Source of the DNA: Bacteroidales bacterium
GTDB lineage: Bacteria > Bacteroidota > Bacteroidia > Bacteroidales > Paludibacteraceae
Length of the DNA: 64,000 bases
Reading direction: 5' to 3'
Assembly (NCBI GenBank): GCA_015061115.1
Contig: SUXE01000014.1
Coordinates: 62,001-126,000 of the forward strand
Positions 63,795 to 64,000 of the stretch are shown here, piece by piece; position 1 is the stretch's first letter, and each line of letters begins with the position of its first letter. Made by a program: the position numbers and the translations under genes. The notes under the pieces were generated by a model, which had not been told where the DNA came from, searched no databases, and was given only the letters and a program-made list of their open reading frames with translations.

Positions 63795-64000
63795 TTATAT
63801 AAAACTGATTGTATATGAACTTTTCTTTTGTCTCTTTTCAAAGGTTTCGTAGGCTATACCTCCGTCGCCATCGACTTCATAATACGATGGGCCTAAAAAG
63901 ATTGAATTATATAAGATCTTTCCGCTCGTGGTTACGCGCTCGAGCAATAGAAAGAAACTAAGGATTCTCCCTAGAATTTCTCGATTCAAAAATAATGTTA
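63795..64000 (-). CDS. Partial open frame at the right edge, unknown
   Basis: A minus-strand frame is open from the window edge to a stop at 63795. The readable part includes GKILYNSIFLGPSYYEVDGDGGIAYETFEKRQ and lacks a convincing start inside the window. It could be the C-terminal end of a larger protein, possibly the toxin or carrier of the island, or a remnant. Low certainty. Confidence 0.3.
   Translation of the reverse strand, partial: TLFLNREILGRILSFFLLLERVTTSGKILYNSIFLGPSYYEVDGDGGIAYETFEKRQKKSSYTISFI

Overview
The window looks like a chromosomal segment of a Bacteroidota bacterium, most likely a gut- or rumen-type Bacteroidales. The evidence is the AT-rich DNA, start sites preceded by TAnnTTTG -7 boxes rather than strong Shine-Dalgarno sites, secreted proteins carrying type IX secretion (T9SS) C-terminal domains, FISUMP-type lipoproteins, and an oxygen-independent NrdD. 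No tRNA, rRNA, CRISPR array, insertion sequence or prophage was seen.

Left part (1-16.4 kb): tryptophan biosynthesis, broken into two blocks on the minus strand. The first block, trpB-trpA-trpE-trpG (16139 down to 12107), starts from a near-perfect Bacteroidetes promoter. Its leader encodes a 32-residue peptide with a Trp-Arg-Trp-Trp cluster and has mutually exclusive antiterminator and terminator pairings, so it reads as a classical ribosome-mediated attenuator. It ends in a strong terminator. The second block, trpD-trpC (1811 down to the left edge), lies about 10 kb away with its own candidate promoter. Between them sit a VapBC-like toxin-antitoxin pair, folC, a PIN-PhoH ATPase, two tandem TerB/J-domain proteins, a secreted serpin, an NlpC/P60-like lipoprotein whose usual catalytic His is Tyr, and an MntA/HepT pair.

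Middle part (16.5-52 kb): cell-surface functions. An MBOAT O-acyltransferase/SGNH-like pair (surface polymer acylation), a FISUMP lipoprotein, a T9SS-sorted GH74-type glucanase, and a single gene of about 27.5 kb. That gene encodes a secreted protein of about 9,160 residues built from Ig/PKD-like, SprB-like and HYR-like modules and ending in a gliding-motility-type (type B) T9SS sorting domain. It is the most striking object in the window.

Right part (52-64 kb): a TPR protein overlapping a small lipoprotein gene, aroE, an anaerobic ribonucleotide reductase (nrdD) without an adjacent nrdG, and then a run of minus-strand accessory genes. These include a double-CXXCG-type protein, a barstar homologue, a WG-repeat protein, a second FISUMP protein, a lipoprotein and several unknowns. 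The run resembles an immunity-gene island of a polymorphic toxin system whose toxin would lie outside the window. Domain assignments come from motif recognition in the translated sequence; no database search was run.
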